From positions 34,081,621 to 34,145,620 of the forward strand of contig OY821784.1 in assembly GCA_963682175.1 (NCBI GenBank): a stretch of 64,000 nucleotides of DNA, given 5' to 3'. How positions within the stretch are numbered: position 1 is the first letter of the stretch; every line of letters begins with the position of its first letter. The stretch is from Triglochin maritima. Its lineage: Eukaryota; Streptophyta; Magnoliopsida; Alismatales; Juncaginaceae. Shown one piece after another: positions 1-11,190 of this stretch. Made by a program: the position numbers and the translations under genes. Below the pieces are notes generated by a model. The model saw only the letters and a list, made by a program, of their open reading frames with translations, ran no database searches and was not told the origin of the DNA.

Positions 1-22
1 GAAACAAACTTTCCTTACGTTC

Positions 23-856
23 ATGGAAACCACTCAACAGTCCATACAAAATATGACACTGCAAGTGAGTCAAATGTCGCAGAAATTACGTGAATGTGAG
101 GAAAGTAACCTTTCTTGTCAACATGAGGATTCTTCTTTTGATATCGAACCACCACCACATCCACAAATTCAAAGCACAACCTTTCAAAGTCAAACTCCTA
201 GTCAGTCTGAGGGACTTGGGGTTTCAATTCACGATCACTTAGTGGAGGATTCGATTCAAATTGAGAATAACTTGGACCAGTTCTATTATGAGTCGGCACA
301 GGATTGTGCCTTATCTTTTTGTCCCGTGGCCCTTGAGCCACATGATCTTCATTTTAATCCTCTTAAGGACCCACCTCTGGTGGAGCAAGAGCTCCCTAGT
401 ACCCTCAACTTCAAACAACCTGATGAGAGTTTGCCTCTCACTATTGTTCCTGATCATCTTGGAAATGATGGAACATCAAACAACTACATTGCTCATGAGG
501 GTATTAGGAGTTCCTTGGAGGATACTTTGGGTATGAGACCCACTTCCTGTTCTCCTGGTGAGTTGGACATGCATAACGAGGTGCTTGACCTCGTTCCGAC
601 CCACCAGCCTGTTGGTTGGAGAGTTTGGATTGATGATCATAACTTCAGTTCCGCAACGGGAGATATTTTTCTTCCGTTGCCCCTTATTTCCCAAACTCTC
701 GAGAGGTTCAAGCTCTTTCAGTTTGATCCTTTCAATGAGACGCCTTTGCGTCCAATTCATGAACCTCTCGTTTCATCTGGTGCTCTTTGTGAAGGGGGCC
801 CACGCATGCGTATTCTGGCCCCGCGTGGTGTCATGTTCCCTTTCCAAGTGCATTGA
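23..856 (+). CDS. Unrecognised open frame in the gypsy element (277 codons)
   Basis: The frame runs from the Met at 23 to a TGA at 854-856 and may continue upstream of the window. The N-terminal 30 residues (METTQQSIQ, VSQMSQKLRE) look like a short amphipathic coiled coil, as seen after gag in some plant gypsy elements. The rest is acidic and Pro-rich with no motif I recognise; there is no zinc knuckle, protease, RT, RNase H or integrase signature. It lies just before the Athila/Tat TTGAGGACAATG box, so it belongs to the element rather than to a host gene. It could be the 3' extra frame of a full element or the leftover of an internally deleted one. Confidence 0.5.
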   Translation: METTQQSIQNMTLQVSQMSQKLRECEESNLSCQHEDSSFDIEPPPHPQIQSTTFQSQTPSQSEGLGVSIHDHLVEDSIQIENNLDQFYYESAQDCALSFCPVALEPHDLHFNPLKDPPLVEQELPSTLNFKQPDESLPLTIVPDHLGNDGTSNNYIAHEGIRSSLEDTLGMRPTSCSPGELDMHNEVLDLVPTHQPVGWRVWIDDHNFSSATGDIFLPLPLISQTLERFKLFQFDPFNETPLRPIHEPLVSSGALCEGGPRMRILAPRGVMFPFQVH

Positions 857-2516
857 CCCACTCTTGAGGTTCCCATTTGATGTCTTTTGACAAATGAAGA
901 TGGGAACTTATGTTTGTACATAGTTATATAAAAAAAAGAAAAAAAAAAAAAAACAAAAAAAAACAAAAAAAGAGAAAGAAAAAAAAAGTACAATAAAAGA
1001 CTCCTTCAGTGAGCATTGATTGTTGTGAGCCCCAACCCTTGTGTATTTGGGCTCAATTTCTTTCACGTATTTGTATCCCTTCTTTAGCATCTCACAGGTT
1101 TTGAGGGAATTCGGGTTATGTCCATCAACATGACCTTGCACTTCCCTTTGTACTTCATGTTGGTGAGATCTCTCCTTTTTATGCATCAATCCATATAGTA
1201 TTTTGCTCACATTCATTGAGGACAATGCATGAAGTAGGTGTGGGGGGGTGTTTTACGTGTGTACATAGTCGAGTCTTTTCTTTTGATTTTGTTTTCTTTT
1301 GTTTGCATTGTTAGGGTCATGATAGTGTGCTGCATTTAATATCGATATATCTGCTTGCCATGATCCTTGGGTGACTTGTCTTCTTTTGCTTGCCTAGTGC
1401 TTCAAAATTTTCACATTTTTTTCAAAATCTTCATGTGTTTTCGAAAGAAAATGTTTTGTGGGTTTTGCGTGTGTTTAGCATGTGCAAAACCGTTGAGAGG
1501 CAAAGTAAAAAGAAAGCTCCCAAAATTGCCTTGAACTTGATGCATTAGGATATCTAGTACGTGGCTTTAGGATTTATCGAGTCGTTAGGATGCACCCCAG
1601 TTTTCCCTTGGGGGTGAGTAATCATAGGGTTTCAGTGCTCAAACATTTAATGAAGTCCACCCTGAACCTAGTGAGTCAATAATTCGTGTCTGATAACTTA
1701 AGGAAGTTTGTTGTAGTCAAGGACCCTCTAAATCCTGTTGTGAGACATTAGTGTAGGGGTTTTGGTTCATGTGTAGATAAGAAATAAGTGAGTAGGTGTT
1801 CTTTCTTCTCGCACGGCTCCTATCACTCGGGAAAGTAGGTCTGAGGGGACTTTGTGCCTGGTGCTTTCGAGTCATCTGACTTGGGATGCGCCGACTGAAC
1901 TCCCGTTACACGGGTGGTAGGGATTGCCCTATGTGGAGATGTGGGGAAAGGTGTACGTGATAGTGTAAGTCCTCATGGGCAATGATGCACGAAACCTGAC
2001 CCTGGGAGAATCAAACACCAACCGTTCCAAAGAAAAAAAAAAAGAAGAGAAAAAAAAGAAAAGAAAAAGAAAAAAAAGAAAAGAAGAGTCAAATAAGAAC
2101 CAAAATGGACTTTACACTTTGTTTCACATTCAGAAGTTAAGGTTGCCCATGTCTTTCACTTAATTCCTTAGTTAACTCTCACGAATAACTCATTAGTCTA
2201 GGTGTGTGGACTGATTACATATATAGAGTCGACCCGTAGTATTACCGCATTCCATGATCGTCAAAATAAGTCCAACGAGTCGTGTAGCTAGATTGATTAA
2301 TGCATCTTGTTCGGATTTTGTGGGTATATCCGCTGAAAACCCTCAGGAGACACCACTCCTCCTCCTTGGCAACAAGGAGGTTTAACGGCTTGTTGCACGT
2401 GCTAAGTGCAACCGTGATTCCTACGAAAGTGAGTTAGGATTTCTTGTTTTTTTTCGTATGCTTTTTCCTTTCTTTGTTTTGCTCGAGACTAGCAAAAACT
2501 TAGGTGTGGGGGTATT

Positions 2517-4075
2517 TGATTGACATCATTTCATGCTTATATTTGTACCTTATATCCATTTTCTTACACCTAAGCAATGCTATGTGACGAGTTTTATGTT
2601 TAGTTTTCAGAAATAAAGAGGTTTGAAGAGAAGAGCCTTGAAAGGACCCAAAAGCAGGAAAAAAGGACCTAATTGTGAGACCTGGGGACCAAGATGCAAG
2701 GGGGAAGGACCTGATCGTAAGACAGAAGGACCTAAGAGCAAAACAGGAAACTCCTCACCATCATGAGGAGTATTTTGTCAATTCGATTCGGGTCGGAGCT
2801 CCACTAAACCAACCAGATGCATCTAAGACCAAGAAACACTTCAAGAAAAGCCCACAAAGAAAACCAGACGGATCCAAGCTTTATAGGCCGCCAATTGGCG
2901 GTCTGGAACCGCTAATTGGCGGTCCATTTAGCCCAGGATCCGTCCAATTTTCTGTAGCACGTGTATTAGTGTATTCTTAGTGTATTTGTGGTATTGGTTT
3001 AGTCCCACATCGGGGGATTGTCCCGGATTAGCTTTTTCCATGCTTATAAATAGAACTCTTCACCTTCCATTGGAATTACCCATTGCTTGGTGGCATTCTC
3101 TCTACTAAGGAGTGAGCCTTGAAGCAAAAACTCAAGGTGGAGAAGAATGCTACCTTCAATGTGAGTCATTTTGTTAATAAAATAATTCTTCTAGTTTCTT
3201 TAAATCTTGTCTTTTAATTTGTGCATGTTTGTTTAGTCTTTCCTTTCCTTTTATGTTTCGTTAATGCTTCTTGCCTTCTTAGTTAACTTTCATTTCAGTA
3301 TTATGCTTTCTTTGCTTAGTCTAATCAGTAGTGTAATGAGTAGTGAGTAGTTCCATCCCCATTTGGGGGGTGGAGAAATATGTGATATAATCATGTAGTG
3401 TATTAAGTGTGTGTTATTTTTATCCCTTGAGCTTTATATGATTTCCATAACCATCTAATGGGTCTCCACTCTTATCTTTGATAGGCTAATGCTCTTGAAT
3501 GAAGCTTAGCTTATGCTTTGATTAGTGGACCTATTTTATGGGGAATGATAAGGTTAGGATATGGATGAAGTTAATGTTGGAAACACAATTTGTAGTGTAT
3601 GTGCTCTTGTTGCCTTTACCTTAGCTAATGTCTTGTATGTTTTAATGATATAGTGAAATCTTAATTCATGTAGAGGCATAGTAGGGTATAGTCTTTATAC
3701 TTGAGTTCATGTAGCTTCATTCCAATTAATGTCTTGTATGTTTTAATGATGTAGTGAAATCTTAATTCATGTAGAGGCAAAGTTGGATGTAGTTTTATGA
3801 TTTCATGCACTACATGTTGTGAGGAGCTTAATGAACACACACACACTTCTTTATGTCACATTATTTCTCTACCCCCTTTGGGGCTTAGTTTATTGCTTAT
3901 CTCCATTTCCATTTGCATCTTAGTGTAGTTTAGTGTAACCAACCTTTCTTCCCTTTCTTTACCTCTCGCCTTCGAACAAACCAAGTGTCGACACACCTCC
4001 CAGTGGACGACCCGTATTTGCCACCGCTTCAACGCGGCCGTGCACTTGCGGTTAAATATAAAACGAGATCGATCA
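2517..4075 (+). repeat. 3' LTR of the Athila/Tat-type element
   Basis: It starts TGATTGACATC directly after the polypurine tract and ends around TCA at 4075, about 1.56 kb. A TATA-like box GCTTATAAATAGAACTC lies at about 3042-3058. A tandem-like pair 'CTTGTATGTTTTAATGAT..TAGTGAAATCTTAATTCATGTAGAGGCA' occurs at about 3632-3678 and 3731-3778. The 3' end carries the TGCACTTGCGG motif typical of Tat/Athila U5. The right boundary is inferred from the TCA end; no primer-binding site follows it, as expected for a 3' LTR. Confidence 0.65.
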
Positions 4076-4084
4076 ACCATCCCC

Positions 4085-5600
4085 AAACTATATTGTCGGG
4101 ATAAGTTGAATTCAATAGCAGGGTAACCCGAAATAATAGTTGGGGTAAGTTGCATTTAATAGCAAGGTAACCTAATTGAATCCAATGTACCCATCCTATT
4201 GAATCAAATTATCTACTCTCAAAACTAGATTTACCTCAACCTATCATCCATTCTACCAATTGAATTTATCAATGAGGGTTACCCTGCTATTGAATTCAAC
4301 TTACCTCAACAACCAATTAAACATACCCTGCTAGATTTACCCTGCTATTGGATTCGACTTACCTCGTCCATCAATTAGGGTTACCCCCACGAACCATCAT
4401 TTAATACATTTTATTTACTCCAAGTTACCCATCCTATTAAAACAAATTACCTCTTATAGCAACTAGATTTACCTCAATCCCTTCTACCAATTGGATTTAT
4501 TAATTAGGGTTACCTGACTATTGAATTCAACAACTATACCAGATATAAACCTACTTATATTCATGAAAGGTCAACTTTAAGGACCTTAGAGATTACATCG
4601 ATAGATGGGTAAGTTGGATTTCATAGCAGGGTAACCTTAGTTGGTGGAAGAGGTAAGTTAAATTCAATAGCATGGTAACCCTAATTTATATCCAATTGGT
4701 AGAAGGGATTTTAGGCTGGGGTAATTCTAGTTGCGGTAATGGGTAATTAGATTTTATAGGACATGTAATGTGTAGTTAATAGAATGGATTAAATTATGAT
4801 TTTGGTAACTCTTATTGATAGACGTGGTAAATTGAATTCAGTAGCAGGGCAAATGGGATTAAGTAGTAGTAATTAAATGTTTTGTTATTACCCATACGTC
4901 GAACTCAAGCTCCCTCTTGTTCTCGATCCTCATCGACCCAAGACTTGACACAAAATTTCCATCCATTACCTGCAATGAACCTCCAATGAACGTGATATTG
5001 GAACAACTCCTCTCCAAAGAAAGCACATAACTTTTTTTGTAAACTTTTTGGGCAATTCACCTAGATTTCTATTAAAATCTTTTCTCCAACATTGAATAAC
5101 ATATTTCTAAGGGATTTCCTTGTTTCAAGACAATAATTATGTTGTCTCACAGGATCCCAACATGTTAAAAAAGTTTACAATTCTAGCTAATGTCACCGCG
5201 GAAGTCATTCATCAACACTTTGTGCAAGCCAAATTGGATCAAAAAGTTTACTGCATGGAAATAGAATGTATTAAATGATGGTCTGTGAGGGAAATCCTAA
5301 CTGATAGATGGAGTAAGTTGAATTCAATAACAAGGTAAATTGGATTAAGTAGAAGGATTTTAAGTATGGATCATGGGGGTAATCTTAATTGATGGACGGG
5401 ATAAATTGAATTCAGTAGTAGGGTAAATGAGATTAAATAGAAAGAATTAAATTATTATTCGTAGGGTTAAGTTTGTAGGTGTACATCCAATGAGAAAACT
5501 TTGTGTCAATTGGTCGAATTCAATAGCAGGGGGTCTGGTTGGGGTAAAGTTAATTGATACACGGGGTAAGTTATATGTCACAACATGGTAACTTTAAAGA
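4085..5600. repeat. Cluster of a ~30-bp motif (TAAGTTGAATTCAATAGCAG..GGTAACC) in both orientations
   Basis: A motif like GGGTAAGTTGAATTCAATAG followed by CAGGGTAACC recurs many times. It is forward at about 4090, 4141, 4605, 4650, 4825, 5310, 5400 and 5515, and reverse at about 4265, 4315, 4340 and 4510. Copies are often joined by TAATTGATGGACGGG-like text. The mix of forward and inverted copies could fold back on itself. It flanks and separates two copies of a FAR1-like fragment, so the block probably belongs to one Mutator-like or foldback element. Confidence 0.7.
4965..5240 (-). pseudogene. Second, more decayed copy of the FAR1/MULE SWIM fragment (copy A)
   Basis: DNA at 5000-5235 parallels 5640-5925: TCCAAAGAAAGCACATAACT, GGGATTTCCTTG/GGGACTTCCTGG, ATCCCAACATGTT, and the block around TCATCAACAC. 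Read on the minus strand in the corresponding frame it has stops at the first Cys region and before HVGIL, so it cannot be coding. The two copies lie about 640 bases apart in the same orientation, separated by the GGGTAAGTTG-type repeats. Confidence 0.7.
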
Positions 5601-5925
5601 CCTTAGGCCTTCCATCACTTGCAATGATCATTCGTGAGATTGAAACAAATAATCTCCAAAGAAAGCACATAACTCTATTGTTTCATGTTGCCTACGAAAT
5701 GTATCCATCACCAATGGGATATCTTTTTGGGGCAGTTCACTTAGATTTTTTTTCCACATCTTTTCTAAAACACCGAATAACATATTTTGGAGGGACTTCC
5801 TGGTTGGTTGGTTTTTGTTTCCAGACCACAAGTAGTGGCAACACAAGATCCCAACATGTTCAAACATTTTACAATTGCAGTTGATTTCGCCCTGGAAGTC
5901 ATCCATCAACACAGTGTGCATTACT
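5600..5925 (-). pseudogene. FAR1/MULE-like transposase fragment with SWIM zinc finger (copy B)
   Basis: On the minus strand an open 97-codon frame (5628-5921) contains CNCKMFEHVGILCCHYL. This fits the SWIM finger CxCx(n)CxH of FAR1/FHY3 proteins and Mutator-like transposases, where the usual text is CxCxxFExxGILCRH. Only the SWIM region and a short flanking part are present; the DDE core is missing. Downstream the frame loses similarity. In intact relatives this domain binds DNA or partner proteins. It is a remnant of a transposon, or less likely of a FAR1-related host gene. Confidence 0.7.
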
Positions 5926-6084
5926 GTATAATTTTGAAGAAGAGAAAATTATGATTAAATATAATGTATCAAATGATGGGTTGCAGGCATATTGGGGGTA
6001 AATATATATACGAGTTGTGGTAACTCTGATGGTAGGTTGGGGTAATTAAAATAAAATTATATCGAATAGGGTGAATGTATTTAC

Positions 6085-6400
6085 TGAAAGGAATGTGTTC
6101 TAAAAGTTTTACTTTTAAATGTCTTTTATTTTGAATTGAATGTATTGAACATTTTGTTCCTTGATTAATGTATTCGTCTTTTGGAAGTGTTAAGGAAGAG
6201 ACTCTTGGTCTTTAATCATAGAGCTCTAGAAGATAATGGTTTACATAAATCACAGATGATTCACAATCGTGGTAATTAACATGGGACATTGATTACCGAG
6301 TTAAAATTATCATGTTGGTTAAGAGAAATATTGTAGCTCTACAAATATTTAACAAATGAGTATGTGAAATAGAAAATGTTTCTTTCATATATTGAATTGA
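6085..6400 (+). repeat. Dispersed repeat, inverted copy of 59486-59799, cut by a CACTA insertion
   Basis: The segment beginning GAAAGGAATGTGTTCTAAAAG and containing CCTTGATTAATGTATTCGTC, GGAAGTGTTAAGGAAGAG and TTGTAGCTCTACAAATA is the reverse complement of 59486-59799, with moderate divergence. The similarity stops exactly where CACTACTACAG begins (6401), showing that the CACTA end inserted into this repeat. No gene is seen. The family is not identified; the right-hand copy adjoins LTR-like sequence. Confidence 0.75.
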
Positions 6401-9400
6401 CACTACTACAGAAAATGGAATATACGTCGGATGTACGGGGCTATATACGTCGGATATAAGCACGCTCAGATCCGACGTCTATGTGTGCGTCGTCTATACA
6501 TAGACGTCAGCCTTCATATAGACTGATGTCTATACCTAAAGAATATACGTCGGCTGTATATATAAGACGACGTCTATTCTTTAACGTATAGACTTCGGGC
6601 GTTATATGGACCGACGTCTATTCGTTAGGTATAGACGTCAGTTCAATAAGCGACGACGTCTATTCCTAAAGCATATACGTCGGTTCAATAAGAGACGACG
6701 TCTATTCCTAAAGCATATACGTCGGATTCATACTACAACCGACGTCTATTCCTTTCTGCAGAGGAATAAAGGTCCGCTAATTAAAACAGTCGGCGTCTAT
6801 TCCTAAACCTGGACAAAAAAAGCATCCGACGAAAAAAAATTTAGCCATCGTATTCGTGTACATACAACTGCATCAAATTCGTTCACCTATAAATTTGTTC
6901 ACAAGTACTCACAATTTCATCCACATGTACATACAAGCACAAACACACAAACATACATGCACAAACATAGAAGCATACACAAGCATACACAATTGACATT
7001 CAACACACTTGCAATTAATTCATTCTAAAATTAAGGCGATTATATTAAGGCATAAAGTGTAGGTTTGTAATACAAGTGCACTTGTTAACTAAATTACAAA
7101 AAATACTAGTGGCAGGAGAACCTCTTAGTTCGTCAACATGTTTCTGATAAAATAGCAAGCCCATCGGTCGCGAGTTTCATCGAGCTCCTGTTGCGAGAAG
7201 GGATCACTACTTTTTGCGAAGACCTATCAAAAAAATACAAGTGTGTTGAATATTAATAACTAAATATTGAAACTACAATTGAATAACGATCTACATTACC
7301 TCGGTTAGACATACGTCTTGAGTTGCCACATCGAGGATTTCCTCCACGTATCTCATCACATAGTAACCACATTCCGTATTTCCAACCTGCTTCCGGTACT
7401 ACAAACATAGAAATTCGCTAAATATATGTTCCTAAGTTAATTAACAAAAATGAGATCGAACGTACTCTCATTCGATGCCATGTTATTCCTGCTTTTGTGG
7501 TTGTTCTCCTACCACCTAAAGCTCTGTAAACCTTAATTGCCCTGAGTAGCACAAGTTAACATATCATTCAATAATACTAATAAAAAACCACGAATTATTT
7601 TTTTCACGACTAAACGAACTTACATATTTAGAAGTTTCTTTATTGAGTCCATTGGTTTATTCGACCCCAACGGATCAAACCAATATGCCGATTTAGTCGT
7701 GGGGCATACAACGACAAGCATCCAATGAGCCTTGTTATATATATAATTAGAAGCTTATTACAAAATAAATTTTCACTTTGAATTACAAAGTTTACCTCTC
7801 ATGATAAGGGAGTAGATAATATCTTTTGTCTTCTTCTTTAAAGAATGTCCCAAGCTGACCCGATTTATCGTCATTCCCGCATATATATGTTAATGGACTG
7901 ATAAATCCAAATACTTGATCCTCGGGAAAGATTGACCTTCTAGCGTCGTAAAGATGTCTACAAGTATAAAAATTATACTTTATTACAGTTTTGATAAAAT
8001 TATTCAATACTTTTCATTGTATACAAAAAAACACTTACTTCACTTACACGTCGATAATCATGATCACAACGAATCCATCTCCATGAATTGCATGATATCC
8101 TCTTTGGTGACGTACAAAGCGGGAGGCAACCCTTTATCCCCCTCCAACTCCCAGGTACTTAAGGATTGTGCTTCCTTACCTACCATACATTGATACAACA
8201 TTTTGCACCTACTTGGAAGCGAATTAATGTTGATCGGAGATTGGTTGTTTGACCCTTTGCTCCAGGGGCTTGACACCTTACAGATATATATACAACCGTT
8301 AAAATACAATTGTTAACAAATTTGAAGTTTAAAGTCTTTCAAAGTTAAACTATACCTCATGTTTGTCGTTTAGCTCTACTAAATAACTAGGCCACCGCAG
8401 GAACCACTGATAGCATCGTCGAGAGTAACAATCTCTTCTTCCGGAAATGGCACAAAAGCACCAGCGTCTAAGCAACTCTCAACTGCAACCTTCAAATTTT
8501 GCACAACGTGTAAAGCAGAAACATGGAATTTCCACTGCTGTAACATAAAATTTTCACTGCTAGAAGCATATTTTTTAACAATCTGCATTATTCAGTAAAA
8601 GCATGATCATGGGAATAGATATCTTTAACATAAAATTTTCGATGTTCAAAACAAAGTATTTCAACTATTTGCATTACTTGTATTTGGGCGACCTCTTATA
8701 TTTTCACTTTTACTACGGTCGTGCACTTTCCTATATGCATTTTGTGCGCACGAATCTAATTAGGTGGTTATCCTGAAAGTAAAATATGAATCTACTAAAG
8801 CAATTGCTTCTGTGTATCTGCTAGAACGGTCCATCACTTTCACTCTGTGTATAGTGAAACAAGAAATGCTTGCTCAGGTACATGGGGCATTTACTTGTGC
8901 TTTGTGCTTTGCTTGTCCTGAGATGCTTGTGCTTTGCATTTATAGGTACATGAGGCATTTACTTGTCCTGAGATGCTTGTGCTTTGCTATCATTCATAAT
9001 TTAATATATTTACTTTGATTATGCATAATTTTAAGCATGGAAAGGTTAAATCATCTTCAAAGTCAGTTGTATTTAATTTGCCATATTGTATTTCAGACAT
9101 GTTCCAATGTTCTAAAAATTTATTTGTTGGTTGCAGATAGTTATAACCCTCGATTTCTAACAAAGAAGAGTCTAACATTCCAGTGTGTTATACATTCACT
9201 TTATCCGTTGTATTCTTAGATAATACCATTGTGGACTTGATTTGGTTTGTGTTTTATGTAATTGTCCGATATGGATGATTATTGTGATAATTTTGATACA
9301 TTGATATTGTGTTTATGTCTTTGTGGTGGTGTGATGGATGATTGTGTTTATGACTTCTTTGTGGTGTTTTGGATGAATATGTGAATGTATTGGTTATCAG

Positions 9401-9430
9401 TAGTTTGTACCAGGAAAAAAGAAATACGTT
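6401..9430. mobile_element. CACTA (En/Spm) transposon, one terminus plus internal region; far end not certain
   Basis: The terminus CACTACTACAGAAAATGGAA at 6401 is followed to about 6830 by subterminal repeats of the type ATACGTCGGTT..GACGTCTATTCCTAAAG in both orientations, as in plant CACTA elements. Inside, on the minus strand, is a Ulp1-protease-like gene that CACTA elements often carry. I find no DDE transposase. The right limit is uncertain; sequence to about 9430 shows no host gene and includes a duplicated segment with CCTGAGATGCTTGTGCTTTGC (8876-8990). A matching inverted terminus lies at 57200. Confidence 0.7.
7125..8588 (-). pseudogene. CACTA-encoded Ulp1-like cysteine protease (C48), decayed
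   Basis: Read on the minus strand as several exons: about 8588-8379, 8309-8064, 8007-7792, roughly 7735-7625, roughly 7540-7468, 7398-7300 and 7223-7125. Motifs are TLDDA in the first exon, a block ending YYLLPYHE, KAHWMLVVVCP with the catalytic His, AYWFDPLG with the Asp, and NTECGYYVMRYVEE with the catalytic Cys. The last exon ends NMLTN and a stop. All three Ulp1 triad positions are kept. A frame change near 8390-8405 separates the TLDDA part from a WPSYLVEL-like part in another frame, so the gene is probably dead. Ulp1 enzymes process SUMO-like modifiers; what the transposon versions do is not known. Exon limits without a listed exact site are approximate. Confidence 0.7.
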
Positions 9431-9459
9431 GAATGTTAATTATTATTTTTGGAAAATAA

Positions 9460-9692
9460 ACCATTTAGCCACGACACTTATCCGTGGCTAAAAGGTTTGT
9501 TTTTTCCCGCCATTTCCTCCCTCCAAATTTATGTTGTGACGGATCCTATCTGTCACAACATCCGTCGCTAATTGGAATTAGTGAGCGCAGAAACAGTGAT
9601 GGAAATTATCCGTTGCTAAAAGTATATTGCAACAGATGATAGACTTTAGTGATGGATTTTTACCGTGGCTAAAACGTTAAATTCTTGTAGTG
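9460..9692. mobile_element. Terminus of a second CACTA family
   Basis: Reading inward from 9692, the end is CACTACAAGAATTTAACG, the very common plant CACTA terminus (CACTACAAGAA). The subterminal region holds several inverted words TAGCCACGG/CCGTGGCTA and variants (GTGATGGATTTTTACC, TCCGTCGCTA). It differs from the ATACGTCGG family at 6401. The opposite terminus of this family is not in the window as far as I can see, so only one end is supported. Confidence 0.65.
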
Positions 9693-9774
9693 TCTCCCTC
9701 TCCTACCTCTGTGAAGTGGTGTCTGGAGATGTTATAAACTTTCCCGTGTCCCACCAATCTTCGATCAGGGTCTT

Positions 9775-10325
9775 TGATGAGAATTAAATTTATACCGCAA
9801 GTGCACGACGTCAATGAAGACGTGGCAAGTACATGTCGAACACAAGGAGGGAGAGATATTGTTATTTTTGTGATTTTCGAATTAAGGAAGAAAGAGAGAG
9901 AAATATGGTTGGTTTGAGATTTTTGTTTTTTTTTAATTATCTAAAGCAAGAACAACAAAAACAAATTAAAAATAAAGCAAAGATGGATGAGAGTCCAACA
10001 GGTGGAGGTTTAGATGTCGGGTTTTGTTTAGAGAAATCTGAAACTTATGATAAATCACATTAGTTATAAAGCATTACATGATAAATGATTCAACATAAAC
10101 TCAAGTAATCAAAATATATTAACACGAAATTAAAATAATAACATCATTCTTCTTCTCATCACCCTAAATCCGTCACCCCCACCCTTTGGAGAGAGTTAGA
10201 AACTCATGGATGGAGGGAAGGAGAAGGGGTCCTAGAGAAACTACAAAAGAAAACTAAAAACACAAAATAAAAGAACAAAATTTTATTGCTATAAATAAGG
10301 CCGAATACATGATTCGGCCTTATTA
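9775..10325 (-). repeat. Gypsy (Athila/Tat) LTR fragment, R-U5 part, minus strand
   Basis: The reverse complement ends with ..CGTGCACTTGCGGTATAAATT and TCA, the U5 end type seen at 4036-4075. It begins with AATAAGGCCGAATCATGTATT, which also follows the TATA box of the plus-strand LTR at 11143. It therefore looks like the R-U5 half of an LTR of the same family as the next feature, in inverted orientation. A local palindrome, ATAAGGCCGAAT..ATTCGGCCTTAT, lies at 10296-10322. Confidence 0.55.
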
Positions 10326-10339
10326 ATGAAATGTTGAAT

Positions 10340-11190
10340 TAAGACTTTGTGGGTGTGTCAACTGAAAACCCTCACGAGACAAAACTCGTCCTCTAAGGAA
10401 ACTTGGGGGTTTAAAGGCTTGTTGCACATGCTAAGTGCAACCGTGATTCCTACGAAAGTGAGTTAGGATTTCCCTGTTTTCATTTTTCTTATATTTTGTT
10501 TTGCTAGGGACTAGCAAAATCTAGGTGTGGGGGTATTTGATGCATTGCATACATTGCATCATATGTCTTTCATTTAGATTAATTTTATATCAATAAATGC
10601 TACTAAGGTATGTGTTTAGTCTTATTTACATATTACAGGGACCTGAATGCAAATTACCCATATCCCAAGCATAAACACGTGCAAAAGACTCATTTCTATC
10701 ATAAAGACCGATTCAAGATTATCGGGATTCAAATTGAAGTCCATCCAAGCATAAAAGCATTCAAAGACCTAATTACAAAAAGGTCAGAGACTTAATTGCA
10801 AAAGCCGAGGACCCGACTGCAAATTACGAGTACCAAAATATTATTTTGGAGAAGTTCTAAAGAAAAATCAATTTGGATCTCCAAATATATGAAGAAATTA
10901 ACTCGGATCTCTAAAGATATGCAATAATTAATTCGGACGCGCAAAGGACAGCTAAAACATGCCATAAACACTCAGCAAAAATCCAGATCGATTCCGAGCC
11001 AAAAAGGTGGTGATTCCGCCGCACCTCATGTACAAAATGCGGCGATTCCGCCGCACAAAAGTTGATCCGTGCGCTCAAATTTTTTACCAATGCTGTATTG
11101 ACACGTGTACGTTCCTTTTATGTATTAGGATCCCCGGTTGATGCTATAAATAAGGCCGAATCATGTATTGGAAGGGGCTCATCTCCTCCT
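10340..11190 (+). mobile_element. Gypsy (Athila/Tat) relic: 3' internal end, polypurine tract and partial LTR
   Basis: Bases 10360-10470 closely match 2330-2450 of the first gypsy element (AACTGAAAACCCTCA, GCTAAGTGCAACCGTGATTC, ACGAAAGTGAGTTAGGATT). The polypurine tract GGTGTGGGGGTA (about 10524-10535) precedes an LTR starting TGATGCATTGCA at 10538. A TATA box CTATAAATAAGG lies at about 11143. After about 11180 similarity fades into AT-rich sequence, so the LTR is truncated. The repeated GCGGCGATTCCGCCGCA-like words at 11005-11060 sit in its U3. Confidence 0.65.

Larger units (their letters stand above)
1..4075 (+). mobile_element. Athila/Tat-type Ty3-gypsy retrotransposon, 3' internal part plus 3' LTR
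   Basis: The element enters from the left edge of the window. Diagnostic landmarks are the TTGAGGACAATGCATGA box followed by GGTGTGGGGGGG (about 1215-1251), known downstream of pol in Athila/Tat elements. A second polypurine tract GGTGTGGGGGTA (2503-2514) sits just before an LTR starting TGATTGACATC at 2517. The LTR ends near 4075 after the segment CGGCCGTGCACTTGCGGTT (about 4036-4054), which is typical of the U5 end in this lineage. Between them are purine-rich runs (925-990, 2030-2090). The 5' part, gag and pol cannot be judged because they lie outside the window. Confidence 0.75.

Noticed and set aside
6606..6806. Arg-rich repeating frame near the CACTA end
   Set aside because: Translation of the CACTA subterminal repeats, not a gene.
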